A DNA stretch of 64,000 nt. Origin: an uncultured bacterium (lineage in GTDB: Bacteria > Bacteroidota > Bacteroidia > Bacteroidales > Rikenellaceae). Below, piece by piece: positions 49,848 through 60,893 of the stretch (its first letter is position 1; every line of letters begins with the position of its first letter). Under the pieces are notes generated by a model. The model was not told the DNA's origin, did not search any database, and worked only from the letters and a program-made list of their open reading frames with translations. The stretch lies in NCBI GenBank assembly GCA_905214725.1, contig CAJMNH010000003.1, forward strand, positions 62,001-126,000, given 5' to 3'. Both the position numbers and the translations under genes were made by a program.

Positions 49848-51656
49848 TTATTCAACCCATTGGACGTTTTGCGCCAGATTCTCGTTATTGTCGATCGCTA
49901 CCTTCGGGATAGGATGGATATAACGCTGATCGCTGAAATGACGTTCGAGATTGATCGTCAGACGACCGTAGGTATTGTGCTCCAATCCCCGGAGCGCCGA
50001 GAGCATAATGTACTTGACTCCCGGTTCGCTGCCGGCCTTGCCGTCGACGACGCAAACGTCGTTGACGCCGTCGTTGTTGAGGTCGTATGCCTTGTCGAGT
50101 TCTCCGATGTAGATACCGTACCACTGCTTGTTGAGCAGATATCCCAGATGCCAGCGCATCAGGTCGTCGTAACGGCGGCCTTCGAGCAGCAACTCGATAG
50201 CGCGTTCGCGCCGAATTTCCAGAATATCCTTATCGCTGATTTTGGCGTTTCCATCTTCCGCCGTGTAATAATAGTTCTGAAGGTAGGGGTCGATTTGTGT
50301 CGGACGATTGCCGTTGACGCCGGCGCGTTCGCGCAGCGGTCTGATAGTTTTATCCCAGACCACATCGTCGAATTCGCCTAACTCGGCCTTCGCTTCTGCG
50401 TAGTTCAGCAGGATTTCGGCGTAACGGAGAATCGGCAGCGAATTGGTGCAGATGCTGGACGCTTCGTAAGAGTCGTCGTCGATATTGAACTTGATCACCT
50501 GATAGCCGGAATAGCTGACCGAGAAATCGGGCGCAAAAGGTTTGAGCGTGCCGCCTACCACTTTTCGGTAGTCGGGCGAGATGACGGATTGCGCCAAGCG
50601 GCAGTCGCGGTTTGCAAAGACCTCGCCGTAGGTCTTGGTCGCGTATTCCGCGTCGTCGGTGAATCGGCTGCCGTTTCTGTTCAGGTAGGTGTAGACGAAA
50701 TCGGCGTCGAGCGACCAGCCCTGACCCATCGAACCGGAGGTGTAATACCACGTAATGTTGTGCATGATATTCTTCTCCTTGCTGTACTCGCGGGCCCAGA
50801 TAACCTCTTGCGTCTTCACCTCGTCCGAAGTGAAAAGCGAGCGGTACTGCGACTCGACGGCGGCCGGAGAGTTGACAAGCGAATAAATGCCGCTTTCCAT
50901 CAGCTTTTCACAAGCGTCGACGGCTTCGCGCAGCCATTTGTCGTTTTTGTTGTACTCGGGGTCCCATGCCTTGCCTGTGGTTGGATCGACCTTGTGATAT
51001 TTCCGGTAGGTCCCTTCGAACAGGCAGATGCGCGATTTGATTCCCAGCGCAATCCATTTGTTGATTTTGACATTGTTGACCCACTCTTTCGAGGTATAGC
51101 AGTGATCGCAGGCGAAATTCAGGTCTTCCAGAATTTTGTCCATGATATATTCCCGACTGTCACGCGGCTTGTAGAGCGCTTCTTGGTCGGTCGATTTGAT
51201 GACATAGTCGTACCAAGGTACGCCGCCGAATGTTTTGACCAGTTCGAAATAGTTCCATGCTCTCCAGAAACGGGCCATTCCTTCGTAGTGAGCGAAGGCC
51301 TCTTCGCTTACACCCTTCGCTTCGTGCATACGCTCGAGGAAGGTGTTGATGTAGTAGATGAAATTCCACGTACCTGTGGTCCATCCGCCCTGCAACGAGG
51401 AGTTCCAGGTCGGCTGGAAAAGGTAGGAAGAGGTATTGATGACCTGTACGATGTCACAGTTGCCATCGCCGAACGTCAGGTCGGTTGCAGAAGGAAGATA
51501 ATAGTTGATAAATCCGTTCGTATATTTTTCCAACGAGGCTTCGTCTTTGAAATATACGTCGGTACCGATTTGCTCAATCGGTTGTCTGTCGAGGAAATCT
51601 TCGCAGGATGCCAAGGTCAGACAAGCTAAAATCGCCGTATATACTATTTTTTTCAT
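49848..51656 (-). CDS. SusD/RagB family nutrient-binding outer-membrane lipoprotein
   Basis: A 602-aa lipoprotein. The start MKKIVYTAILACLTLASC gives a lipobox with acceptor Cys18; a start four codons upstream (51668) is not needed. EDFLDRQPIEQIGTDVYFKDE is the typical SusD N-terminus. The alpha-helical TPR core (about 100-350) and the C-terminal LPILRYAEILLNYAEAKAE and DILEIRRERAIELLLEGRRYDDLMRW signatures are present. It caps the SusC transporter and binds the substrate at the surface. Starts 13 bp after susC. Confidence 0.95.
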   Translation of the reverse strand: MKKIVYTAILACLTLASCEDFLDRQPIEQIGTDVYFKDEASLEKYTNGFINYYLPSATDLTFGDGNCDIVQVINTSSYLFQPTWNSSLQGGWTTGTWNFIYYINTFLERMHEAKGVSEEAFAHYEGMARFWRAWNYFELVKTFGGVPWYDYVIKSTDQEALYKPRDSREYIMDKILEDLNFACDHCYTSKEWVNNVKINKWIALGIKSRICLFEGTYRKYHKVDPTTGKAWDPEYNKNDKWLREAVDACEKLMESGIYSLVNSPAAVESQYRSLFTSDEVKTQEVIWAREYSKEKNIMHNITWYYTSGSMGQGWSLDADFVYTYLNRNGSRFTDDAEYATKTYGEVFANRDCRLAQSVISPDYRKVVGGTLKPFAPDFSVSYSGYQVIKFNIDDDSYEASSICTNSLPILRYAEILLNYAEAKAELGEFDDVVWDKTIRPLRERAGVNGNRPTQIDPYLQNYYYTAEDGNAKISDKDILEIRRERAIELLLEGRRYDDLMRWHLGYLLNKQWYGIYIGELDKAYDLNNDGVNDVCVVDGKAGSEPGVKYIMLSALRGLEHNTYGRLTINLERHFSDQRYIHPIPKVAIDNNENLAQNVQWVE

Positions 51657-51669
51657 AAGTCGTATCAAT

Positions 51670-54600
51670 TTAGAAGGTAATGCTCAACCCGATGCTGTAA
51701 GAGCGCATAACGGGATAACCGTCGCCGTCGCCCGATCCGTCGCCGCCTCGCGTACTGGAGAAATCGGAGTCACCGGCATAGATATTTTCCGGGTCGAAGT
51801 TCTTGGCGTATTTCTTCAGCGGGGTAATCGTGAAGAGGTTCTCGCCGGAGAGATAGATGCGAAGATTCTGAATTCCGGCCTTGCTCAACAGCTTCTTGGG
51901 GAAGGTGTAGTCGATGGTCAGGTTCTTCAGCCGGACGTAACGGGCTTTCTGGAGATAGCGCGTGTTCGGTTGGGAGAGAATGCCTATGGATGATTGTGCC
52001 GTATATCCGATCAGGCGGGGCCAATAGGCGTTCGTGTTGCCGTTTTCATCCGTGTAGCGGTCGTTGTGCCAAGGCAGAGCGACGCTGTACGGCCGGCCGT
52101 ACTGTCCCCAGAAATAGCCCGATTCTTTTGCCGGATACCAGTCGCGCCGACCTACGCCCTGCCATACCATCGACAGACCGATGCCGTTCCAACGGACGCC
52201 GGCAGTCATGCTGTAACAGTAACGGGGAAGCGTATTGCCGATTACGCGCAGGTCGCCGTGATCTTCCAACCGGTTGGAACCGTTGTCGATACGGCCGCTA
52301 TCGTCGAGATCCTCGAATTTCGGGTCTCCCTTCTGCCATACGATTTTGTCATGCGTGAATTTTGAATAGTCGACCGCCTGAGCCTCTTCATTGCTCTGGA
52401 ACAGACCGTTGCAGGTATAACCCCACAATTCGCCCAACGTCATGCCTTCGTAATAGTTGTTTGAGAAATTGGTCGGCAGGGTTTTGGTCGTACTCGTGTA
52501 CTTGGTAATTTTGCTCTTGCTGTCCCAGATGGCGAATTTCAGGTTGTAGCTGAAATCTTTTCCGCCCACCTTGAAATTATCGCGCCACGAGATGCTGGCT
52601 TCCCAGCCGTCGGTGCGCATATCCGCGTAGTTGCCTTTCGGCGCAGAGTTGCCGAATACGGCGGGAAGTTCGGGTCCGGGGACATACATGTCTGTCGTAT
52701 TCTTGCGATAGATATCGCCCACAATCAACAGCCGGCCGTTGAGCATCTCCCAATCGATACCGAGGTCATAGGTACTTGCCTTTTCCCAGGTCAATCCGTC
52801 GGGAATCAGCGAGGGTTTTCCGGCGTAGATCAGCGGATTTCCACCGGAGAGAATGCTGCTCTTGGAAATGCCGATTTTACTCAAGAACAGGTAGGGGTCG
52901 CCCCAGCCATTACCCGATGTACCGAACGATGCGCGGATTTTCAGGTTGTCCAGCCAGCTCTTAGTGCCCTCCATGAATTTCTCTTCCGAGATACGCCAGC
53001 CGACCGAAGCTGAGGGGAAGAAACCCCAGCGCTGATTCGACGGGAAACGTGAGTTGCCGTCGTAACGGCCGCTTACTTCTGCCAGATATCTGCCTTTGTA
53101 GCCGTAGTTTACGCGGAAGAAAGCGCCCACGATGCTGTATGCATTCGAACCGTTGCCTTTGGCCGTCGGAAGTTCACCGTCGGTAAGGCTCAGATTCGGA
53201 TGATCGGGATCGATCACGCCGGTATTTTTTGCCAATGAAGCTTTGTAAGCCATGTCCTCGATATTCCAACCGCCCATGACTTTCAGCCAATGGCTTTCGC
53301 CCAGTTTCGGCGTCCATGTCAGGACTGCGTTGCCGGCGACGCGTTCGCGGTCGTAGTAACGCTCTTCGTACCATGACGTTGCGGGACGTTCACTGGTAAT
53401 TTCGGGGCCGAGGGAATACGTGTAGGGAATGGCCATCATGCTACGCTGGGTGTGGTTGCGATAGTAGCTGACGTCGACCTCGCCGACCAGCACGTCCTTG
53501 ATGAAATCGATGGTGAACTTGGTTTTGTTGGTCAGGTCGAACTTATCGTCCTCACGCCATGTATGGCCCTCGACGAAGCCGGCCCAGCCCATGTAAACGG
53601 CTGCATCGGTCCACGTTCCGTCGGGGTTCTTTTCGAGCGTCATCGGATAACCTTGGTGATTCATCATACGCACGGGGGTGATGGTGAACGACTGTCCGCC
53701 GGTGGTGATGGTCGGCTGGTGCGAGAAGCGGCTCATGAACGAAGTCGAGTTCTCGACCGAAAGCCATTTGTTGATCTTCACCGTACCCTTTGCGAAAACA
53801 TTGTATTGGTTGTAGCGCTCGTCGCCGGCGTTGTAGATGCCGTCCTGATGGAAATAACGGCCCGAAACATAATACGACGCCTTGTCGCTGCCGCCCGTGA
53901 TCGAGAGGTTGTGCTGGTGTCCGGTCGTATAATCCTTGTAGAAGATGTCGTACCAGTTGGTGTTGCCGAAATATTCGTAACGGCCGTTGGACGGATTTAC
54001 GCGCCATTTCTCATAGGATGGATCGGCGTTGCGGCGATTCAGTTCGTCGTACCATGTGCGGCTGAACTTGAAGACGTTGTTGATGTTCGCGGGATCCGTA
54101 GCGCGGCCGTTGATGTACGACTCGAGGAACGAGTTCGTCCAATCCAGACCGTTGTCCACGATTTCGGGGGTGACCGAACGCTGATAGAAGTTGTAAGAGC
54201 CGTTGTAGGTGATCTTCATCTGACCCTTATCCGGCTTTTTGGTGGTGATCAGGATCACGCCGAACGTACCGCGCGAACCGTATACAGCCGTCGAGGAGGC
54301 ATCTTTCAGAACGGTGTAGCTCTCGATATCTTCCGAGTTGACCGTCGAAATGTCGGTTTCGACGCCGTCGACCAATACGAGCGCTGAACCGCCGGCACCG
54401 ATCGTGTTTTCTCCGCGGATGCGTACTGTTGCGCCGCGGGTCGGCTTACCGTCGGAGAAGGTAACCGTCATGCCCGGGATCGAACCTTGCAGCGAACGGG
54501 CGGCATTCTGATAGGAGCCGATCCGGTTCTCGATATCCTTGCTGGTGATCTGCTCTACGGCGCCGACGATATCGCGTTTCTTCTGGACACCATAGCCCAC

Positions 54601-54974
54601 TACCACGACCTCTTCGAGACTGGTATTGTCTTCCAGAAGCGTGACGTCGATCTGTGTGCGGTTGTTGATAGGGATGAGTTGGCTTTTGTAGCCGATATAG
54701 CTGAAATTCAGCGACTCCTTGCCGGAGGCTTTGATGGTGTAGCGCCCGTCTACGTCGGTAGAAGTACCGCGGGCCGTATCGGGAATCGTGACTGCTACAC
54801 CGATAACGGGATTACCGCTTTTGTCTTTAACAACGCCCGTAATATTTCCCCCCCCCCCTGTGCGAAAGCGGTGGTAGTCAGGGCTGTTAAAACAAGCGCA
54901 ACCATAAAGAATCCGATGCGCCGGCAGTAATTTGCGAGCGAGTGGATTCCTGTCTGAGTAGAACGTTGGTTCAT
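51670..54974 (-). CDS. SusC/RagA TonB-dependent transporter, disrupted by an out-of-frame poly-G tract
   Basis: Signal peptide MNQRSTQTGIHSLANYC... to ...TTTAFAQ starts at 54974. A run of 11 G (minus strand, 54848-54858) follows at the signal-peptide junction. Mature protein resumes NITGVVKDKSGNPVIGVAV (carboxypeptidase-like domain), then LEEVVVVGYGVQKKRDIVGAV (plug start) and a barrel ending YPVMRSYSIGLSITF. With 11 G the signal frame runs into a TAG after AQGGGEILRALLKTKAVIPL; with 9 or 12 G the whole is one ~1,100-aa protein of normal SusC size. Without the leader an internal GTG (54606) would give 978 aa lacking export signal. Imports a polymer fragment with SusD. Confidence 0.88.
54848..54858 (-). 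repeat. Homopolymer G11 tract in susC
   Basis: Eleven consecutive C on the plus strand (G on minus) just after the CACA of the Ala-Gln codons. Frame analysis: 11 G joins the signal peptide to a stop; 9 or 12 G joins it to the transporter. No other run of this length was noticed in the window. Confidence 0.85.
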
Positions 54975-55191
54975 TATTAAACAGTTTAAGTTAGAATTCG
55001 GTTCATAATTCAGAAACCTTATTATTCATTTTTTTTAAATATTAAGGTCTCTGATTTTTGCAAGCAGATCCGATCAAAACTGTTCTGGGAGGTAAATAAT
55101 GAGGTTGGTTAGTTTCTGTTCATTTGCTTTTGAGGTAGATTAAAGGTTGGTTTTATGTTCTTTTTAGCGTGTGGAGTGTCGTGTTTGGATG

Positions 55192-55222
55192 CAAATATAT
55201 GTTTATTTATTTATTTTCACAA
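55192..55222 (-). promoter_or_regulatory. susC promoter
   Basis: On the minus strand TTG (55220-55222), 20 bp, TATATTTG (55192-55199). The predicted leader to the susC ATG is about 210 nt, unusually long for this window. Confidence 0.55.
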
Positions 55223-55433
55223 TATTTTGAGAAAAATTTTGCGTCAAAGGAAATAAATAGGGATATAAAAGTAAAATTAAGGATATTTATGATGGAGCGT
55301 GACGATGAAATTATCGAAGAAATAGAAACATAGCGATGTCGGACGGAATTCGCGGCCGGATTTATCTTTCAAAAGGCAGTTTATAATATTTTATATTATA
55401 AAAGAATTTAATTTAAAAAATTATCGATAAAAG

Positions 55434-55464
55434 TTTGGCTGGAATTAAAAATTGGGTAACTTTG
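55434..55464 (+). promoter_or_regulatory. Promoter of the BACON/FN3 lipoprotein gene
   Basis: TTTG (55434-55437), 19 bp, TAACTTTG (55457-55464): a consensus Bacteroidetes promoter, about 105 nt before the ATG at 55574. Confidence 0.7.
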
Positions 55465-55573
55465 TTTTTGCAAGTTGATCTGCGTTATTCTTTTCTTGGA
55501 GGCAGGAGGCGCCGGAAGGCGCATCCGAAGGACTATTTTTTAATAGTAATTACCTCTAATACCAACTAATTTT

Positions 55574-58492
55574 ATGAAAATAACGAAATTGATGGCGGCA
55601 GCCGCACTGCTCCTGTCATTTGGCGTTGTCGGTTGTACGGATGATATTACCGACGAGGTGAGCCAATTGACGCGTAACACCGATGAGGTGAGTGTGGCTT
55701 ATAATAAAGATGCGACGGCCAGCTTCTCGATCCGTGTCCCGGGAGCGTGGTCGGCGTCGGTTGCATGTAAGAATGCCAGCGGCGCAAGTACGTCGGCATG
55801 GTTGAAACTCGACCCCGCGGAGGGAGTCGGTAACGGTAAGGATTACCAATGGATAAATGTCATAGCCGACCGTAACAAGGAAGGCAAACGCGAAGCTGTA
55901 ATTACGGTCGCCGGCGTTACGCGAGGCGATGCCGTAGAGATCAAGGTGGCGCAGGATGCCGGTATTTTCGAGATCGGTGCGCCTTCTATCTCCGGTTCGT
56001 TGAACGAAGGCGTGGAATCGACGGCTTCGCTGGAAATCGATTACAAGAAAGCGCTCGGCAACGAAAAGATCGTTCTTGAAGCTACCTTCGAGGGCGATAA
56101 TTTCGGTTTGTCTATCGACAAAAAGGAGCTCGTGGTCGAAACGGAAGGCGACGGCTCTTGGAAGTTGCCTATCGCAGGTACGCCGAATCATATGGGCGAC
56201 GTCACGATCAAACTGAAAGTGACTGTCGACGGCGCGTCGACCGAGAAGACTCTCACCTATGCGATCAACCCCGAAACGCTGGTTTACAAGTTCAGCTTCG
56301 ATAAGTTTATCTGGGGCGGCGACACGATCAATAACAAACCGGGTAAAACTCCGAATCCTGCCGGTTCGGGGGCGACGAAGGAGTATGTGGGAACCGAACC
56401 TGCCGACTATACCTGCACTCGCGGTATCGATGGTACGGGCGACTGTTTTGCCACGATGGGCGCCGAATATCGTAAGAATCGCGACATTAGCGATTGGGAC
56501 GGATCGAAGGTTTACGAACATCCGGGTTATGTGAAGATCAGTACCGGTTCTGCCGGCGGTTGGATCATGACGCCTCCTTTGAGCGGTGTCGCGGGAACGA
56601 TGGACCTCGACGTGACGTTCAAGATCGCCTATGTGAATGAGACGGGCGGCAAGCACGATAACATTATCTTCGCGGTCGAAGGAGCCGGTAAGGTGGACGG
56701 CAATGCCGTGCTGAGCATGCCGTCTGCAAGTTCGGCGGCGGAAGTGGCGACGAACGGCTGGACGACGATCACGATGAAGGTGCTCAATGCTACGAGCAAC
56801 ACCCGACTCAAATGGTCGGCGGTCGATCTGACGAGCAAGGTTTCGCGCTTTATGCTGGACGATATCGTTGTCGAAGGCGCCAAGAAACTGACTGCGCCGC
56901 TGAGTCCGGTGGATCTCGAGTCGATTACATATACGGCAACCGAGAACTCAATTACTTTCTCGTGGAATGCTGTGGCTGATGCCTCTAAATACGAGTTGGC
57001 GTTGTCTCGGGAGGCTACTCCTGACTTCAAACAAACGGTTGAGACAGTCGAGAACACCTATACGTTTGACAACCTGGAGGAAGACTATTATATTTTGTCG
57101 ATCCGTGCCATCTATGCACCCGACGAGAATTGGAATTCGGAGTCTGTTTCGGTTGTAGCGGCGACGCAGGGACTTGAATCGACTCAGTTGGATACGCCTG
57201 TTCCCGTCGTTGAGACGACTGCATGGACGGCTGCTATTTCGTGGAATGCTGTCAGCAGAGCTTCGGGATACGAATATACGCTGAAAGATGGAGAGGTAGT
57301 CGTAGATACGGGCATCGTCGATTCCGATGTGACATCGGTAGCGTATAAAAAGTTGACAGAGAGCCATGAGTATGAGTTCTCGGTTAGAGCATTGTATGCA
57401 CGCGATTCTCAGTATGATTCGGAGCAAGCCGTAGTGAAGGTTCTGACGAAAGATTTGACCGTCGAGGCTCCTACGAATCTGCGGCTCTATGCGAAGAGTC
57501 CCACGACGTTGACTTTTGAGTGGGATGACACGAATCCCTCGCGCGCATATACAATGCAATATGCTACGGAAGCATCGGAGGATGCGGCTAAACTGGCTGA
57601 ATATAGTTATAAGTGGACTACGAAATCTACCGCTGGAGGTTGGCCATGGGACTATCCTACGAGAATGACGATCGTGTCATTCATGAACGAAGATCGTTCG
57701 ATCGGCTCGGAGGAGAATCTCATTCGTCCCGGAAAAACCTACTATTTCCGCGTGCGTTGCGGCAATGCCGCTGATGAGGGTAAGTGGTCGGAGTGGCTGT
57801 CTACAACGACCGATACCCGGACAGCTCCTGCCGGCGAGATTTTCTACGAAGGGTTCGATAATTGCTTCGTGGGCGGCGGCGATTGGCTGAATCAGGCTGC
57901 AGGAACCGTGATCGTGAAGGATGCCAATCAAACTGATATCTGGCACTTGAAATGGAACACATCATTGAGCGCAGCCGTTACGACTTTCGGTAATATCTAT
58001 ACGGCGGGCAATCTCAACACGGAGCTTGCATCGTGGATCGGATATACACGGATATGGGATCGTGGTAACGGTACCGGTGATTTACAACCGTGCCCGGGCT
58101 ATGTGAAATGCGGCAACGGTTCCAATGTTGGAGCGTATCGCATCTTGGCGCTGGGAACGGATAAACTTGCTCCCGAGGGCGAGAATGTGACTCTTACGTT
58201 CAAGGCGACGCCTTGGAGCGAGGTGACGAGCGGTGCCGGATATACGATGGACAACAAGTTGGTCGATATCTATGTAAATGACGATGTTGTGGCTACCGAT
58301 GTCCGAATCTCCGATTCCAATGCTTCCGACGGCGATCCGGCTGTTATGACCGATATGAAATGGAAGACGATTTCGATCGACATTCCCGGGTTGAAACCCT
58401 CCGATCAGATCATGATCAAGAGCAAAAAGAATGAAGCGGTCGCTGAAAGAGGCCGGTTCTTCCTTGACGAGGTCTCTGTGGTGAAGAAATAG
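55574..58492 (+). CDS. Large BACON/FN3-domain surface lipoprotein, putative glycan-binding protein
   Basis: A 972-aa lipoprotein: MKITKLMAAAALLLSFGVVGC (acceptor Cys21) followed by acidic TDDITDE, typical of surface-exported lipoproteins. Residues ~30-125 look like a BACON domain (ending VEIKVAQDAG). Two related jelly-roll-like modules follow at ~230-440 and ~765-970; both contain PGYVK and end in RFMLDDIVVEG / RFFLDEVSVVKK. Between them are about three FN3-like repeats (ITFSWNAVADASKYELALS; AAISWNAVSRASGYEYTLK; TLTFEWDDTNPSRAYTMQY). No catalytic motif seen. Divergent from susC, so a surface binding partner for the uptake locus is likely. Confidence 0.82.
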   Translation: MKITKLMAAAALLLSFGVVGCTDDITDEVSQLTRNTDEVSVAYNKDATASFSIRVPGAWSASVACKNASGASTSAWLKLDPAEGVGNGKDYQWINVIADRNKEGKREAVITVAGVTRGDAVEIKVAQDAGIFEIGAPSISGSLNEGVESTASLEIDYKKALGNEKIVLEATFEGDNFGLSIDKKELVVETEGDGSWKLPIAGTPNHMGDVTIKLKVTVDGASTEKTLTYAINPETLVYKFSFDKFIWGGDTINNKPGKTPNPAGSGATKEYVGTEPADYTCTRGIDGTGDCFATMGAEYRKNRDISDWDGSKVYEHPGYVKISTGSAGGWIMTPPLSGVAGTMDLDVTFKIAYVNETGGKHDNIIFAVEGAGKVDGNAVLSMPSASSAAEVATNGWTTITMKVLNATSNTRLKWSAVDLTSKVSRFMLDDIVVEGAKKLTAPLSPVDLESITYTATENSITFSWNAVADASKYELALSREATPDFKQTVETVENTYTFDNLEEDYYILSIRAIYAPDENWNSESVSVVAATQGLESTQLDTPVPVVETTAWTAAISWNAVSRASGYEYTLKDGEVVVDTGIVDSDVTSVAYKKLTESHEYEFSVRALYARDSQYDSEQAVVKVLTKDLTVEAPTNLRLYAKSPTTLTFEWDDTNPSRAYTMQYATEASEDAAKLAEYSYKWTTKSTAGGWPWDYPTRMTIVSFMNEDRSIGSEENLIRPGKTYYFRVRCGNAADEGKWSEWLSTTTDTRTAPAGEIFYEGFDNCFVGGGDWLNQAAGTVIVKDANQTDIWHLKWNTSLSAAVTTFGNIYTAGNLNTELASWIGYTRIWDRGNGTGDLQPCPGYVKCGNGSNVGAYRILALGTDKLAPEGENVTLTFKATPWSEVTSGAGYTMDNKLVDIYVNDDVVATDVRISDSNASDGDPAVMTDMKWKTISIDIPGLKPSDQIMIKSKKNEAVAERGRFFLDEVSVVKK

Positions 58493-58516
58493 CCGCTTTG
58501 TTGTAAAGTATTTCGT

Positions 58517-58550
58517 GACAGGTCGCCTTTTCGGGCGGCCTGTCATTTTT
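58517..58550 (+). terminator. Terminator after the BACON/FN3 lipoprotein gene
   Basis: Stem GACAGGTCGCC/GGCGGCCTGTC with one G-T pair, loop TTTTCG, followed by ATTTTT. Confidence 0.9.
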
Positions 58551-58682
58551 CGATCTGGCGGTCAAGTGGGGGTGGGCTGGTGGAATCGTTTGTGAAGGGG
58601 CGAGAAAAAGCGCATATTTTGCAGAATTGATCGAATTTTACTATATTTACGCAATTAAAACTGAAACAAAGCAAAACGAAAT

Positions 58683-59453
58683 ATGCTAAGCGTAGCGGAG
58701 AGACACAAGTATATCCTCGACCACCTGAATAAATACGGTTTCGTGCGTATCACCGACGTGGCGAACGAATTGGGCGTGACGAAGGTGACGATTCGAAAGG
58801 ATGTCAAGATCTTGGAGGCGAAGGGCCTGCTTTACAAAGTACACGGCAGCGCCCGTTCGGCCAATCCCCATGTGGCCGATACCGATGTTCATGTGAAGGG
58901 CAATATCAATCGCGAGGAGAAGGAGCGCATCGCCATGAAAGCGGTCGAGTTGCTTAACGACAACGATTCGATCATCATGGCTTCGGGTTCGACGATCTAC
59001 GCTTTCGCCGAGGCGATCAAACGCGAGTTCCGTTCGCATCTCAATGTGGTGACCACCTTTTTGAAGACCTCCGTGCTGCTGAACGACGTGGAGGATATCA
59101 ACGTCGTGCAGTTGGGCGGTTGCGTCCACAAGAAGTCGTTGTCAGCCATCGGCAGTTATGCCGAGGCCGCGCTGAGCGATTTCAGTTGTTCGAAGCTCTT
59201 TTTCGGAGTCGACGGCATCGATTTGGATCATGGCATCACCACTTCGACGATCGAGGAGGCGAAACTCACGCAGGTGATGATGCATTCGGCGTCGAAGATC
59301 ATCATTTTGGCCGATTCGTCGAAATTCGGCCAGCGCGGTTTCGGCCGTATCTGCTCGCTCGAGGACATCGATGTGATCGTGACCGACGACAAGATCTCCG
59401 AACAGTCGATCGCCATGGCCGAGGAGGCGGGCGTCGATCTGGTGATCGCATGA
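58683..59453 (+). CDS. DeoR/GlpR-family transcriptional regulator
   Basis: A 256-aa repressor-type regulator. The N-terminal winged helix-turn-helix spans residues ~5-55 (ERHKYILDHLNKYGFVRITD, VANELGVTKVTIRKDVKILE). The C-terminal sugar-phosphate sensor has the family signatures IIMASGSTIYAFAEAI, NVVTTFLKTSVLL and LFFGVDGIDLDHGITTS, and KIIILADSSKFGQRGF. It sits between the SusCD locus and enolase, with TATATTTA upstream at about 58642 as a weak -7 box. It may control the neighbouring uptake genes or a sugar-phosphate pathway; this is inferred. Confidence 0.92.
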   Translation: MLSVAERHKYILDHLNKYGFVRITDVANELGVTKVTIRKDVKILEAKGLLYKVHGSARSANPHVADTDVHVKGNINREEKERIAMKAVELLNDNDSIIMASGSTIYAFAEAIKREFRSHLNVVTTFLKTSVLLNDVEDINVVQLGGCVHKKSLSAIGSYAEAALSDFSCSKLFFGVDGIDLDHGITTSTIEEAKLTQVMMHSASKIIILADSSKFGQRGFGRICSLEDIDVIVTDDKISEQSIAMAEEAGVDLVIA

Positions 59454-59473
59454 TAGGCAGGATCGTTCCGAAT

Positions 59474-59508
59474 AAAAAAGCTCCGCGTCGTCGACGCGGA
59501 GCTTTTTT
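59474..59508. terminator. Bidirectional terminator between the DeoR-type gene and eno
   Basis: AAAAAAGCTCCGCGTC/GACGCGGAGCTTTTTT, 16-bp perfect stem with loop GTC, between convergent genes. Confidence 0.93.
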
Positions 59509-59528
59509 ATTGCGGCGAAGCAATCCCG

Positions 59529-60830
<1,302 letters not shown>

Positions 60831-60868
60831 TTATGGTTTTGTACTTTTCTTCTGTTCGACTTCGTCGG

Positions 60869-60893
60869 TAAAACGGTTATGCAGACCGTTTTA
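60869..60893 (-). terminator. Stem-loop overlapping the queA stop codon
   Basis: Perfect 9-bp stem TAAAACGGT/ACCGTTTTA with 7-nt loop; the right plus-strand arm includes the queA stop codon. Probably attenuates transcription between queA and eno. Confidence 0.6.

Larger units (their letters stand above)
54975..55573. other. AT-rich divergent control region between susC and the BACON/FN3 lipoprotein gene
   Basis: About 600 bp without a gene, much more AT-rich than the surroundings. It holds the susC promoter (minus) and the lipoprotein promoter (plus) with leaders of roughly 210 and 105 nt. In the plus leader are stem GGCGCC-GGAA-GGCGC (about 55508-55522) and hairpin ACTATT-TTTT-AATAGT (about 55532-55547). 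No gene for an anti-sigma or hybrid two-component regulator is seen here. Confidence 0.6.

Noticed and set aside
54487..54606. GTG at 54606 as the start of SusC
   Set aside because: It would remove the signal peptide and carboxypeptidase-like domain, both encoded upstream and only separated by the poly-G frameshift.
55021..55460. AT-rich stretch considered as a site of a missing regulator or toxin gene
   Set aside because: All frames are short and interrupted; it holds promoters and leaders only.
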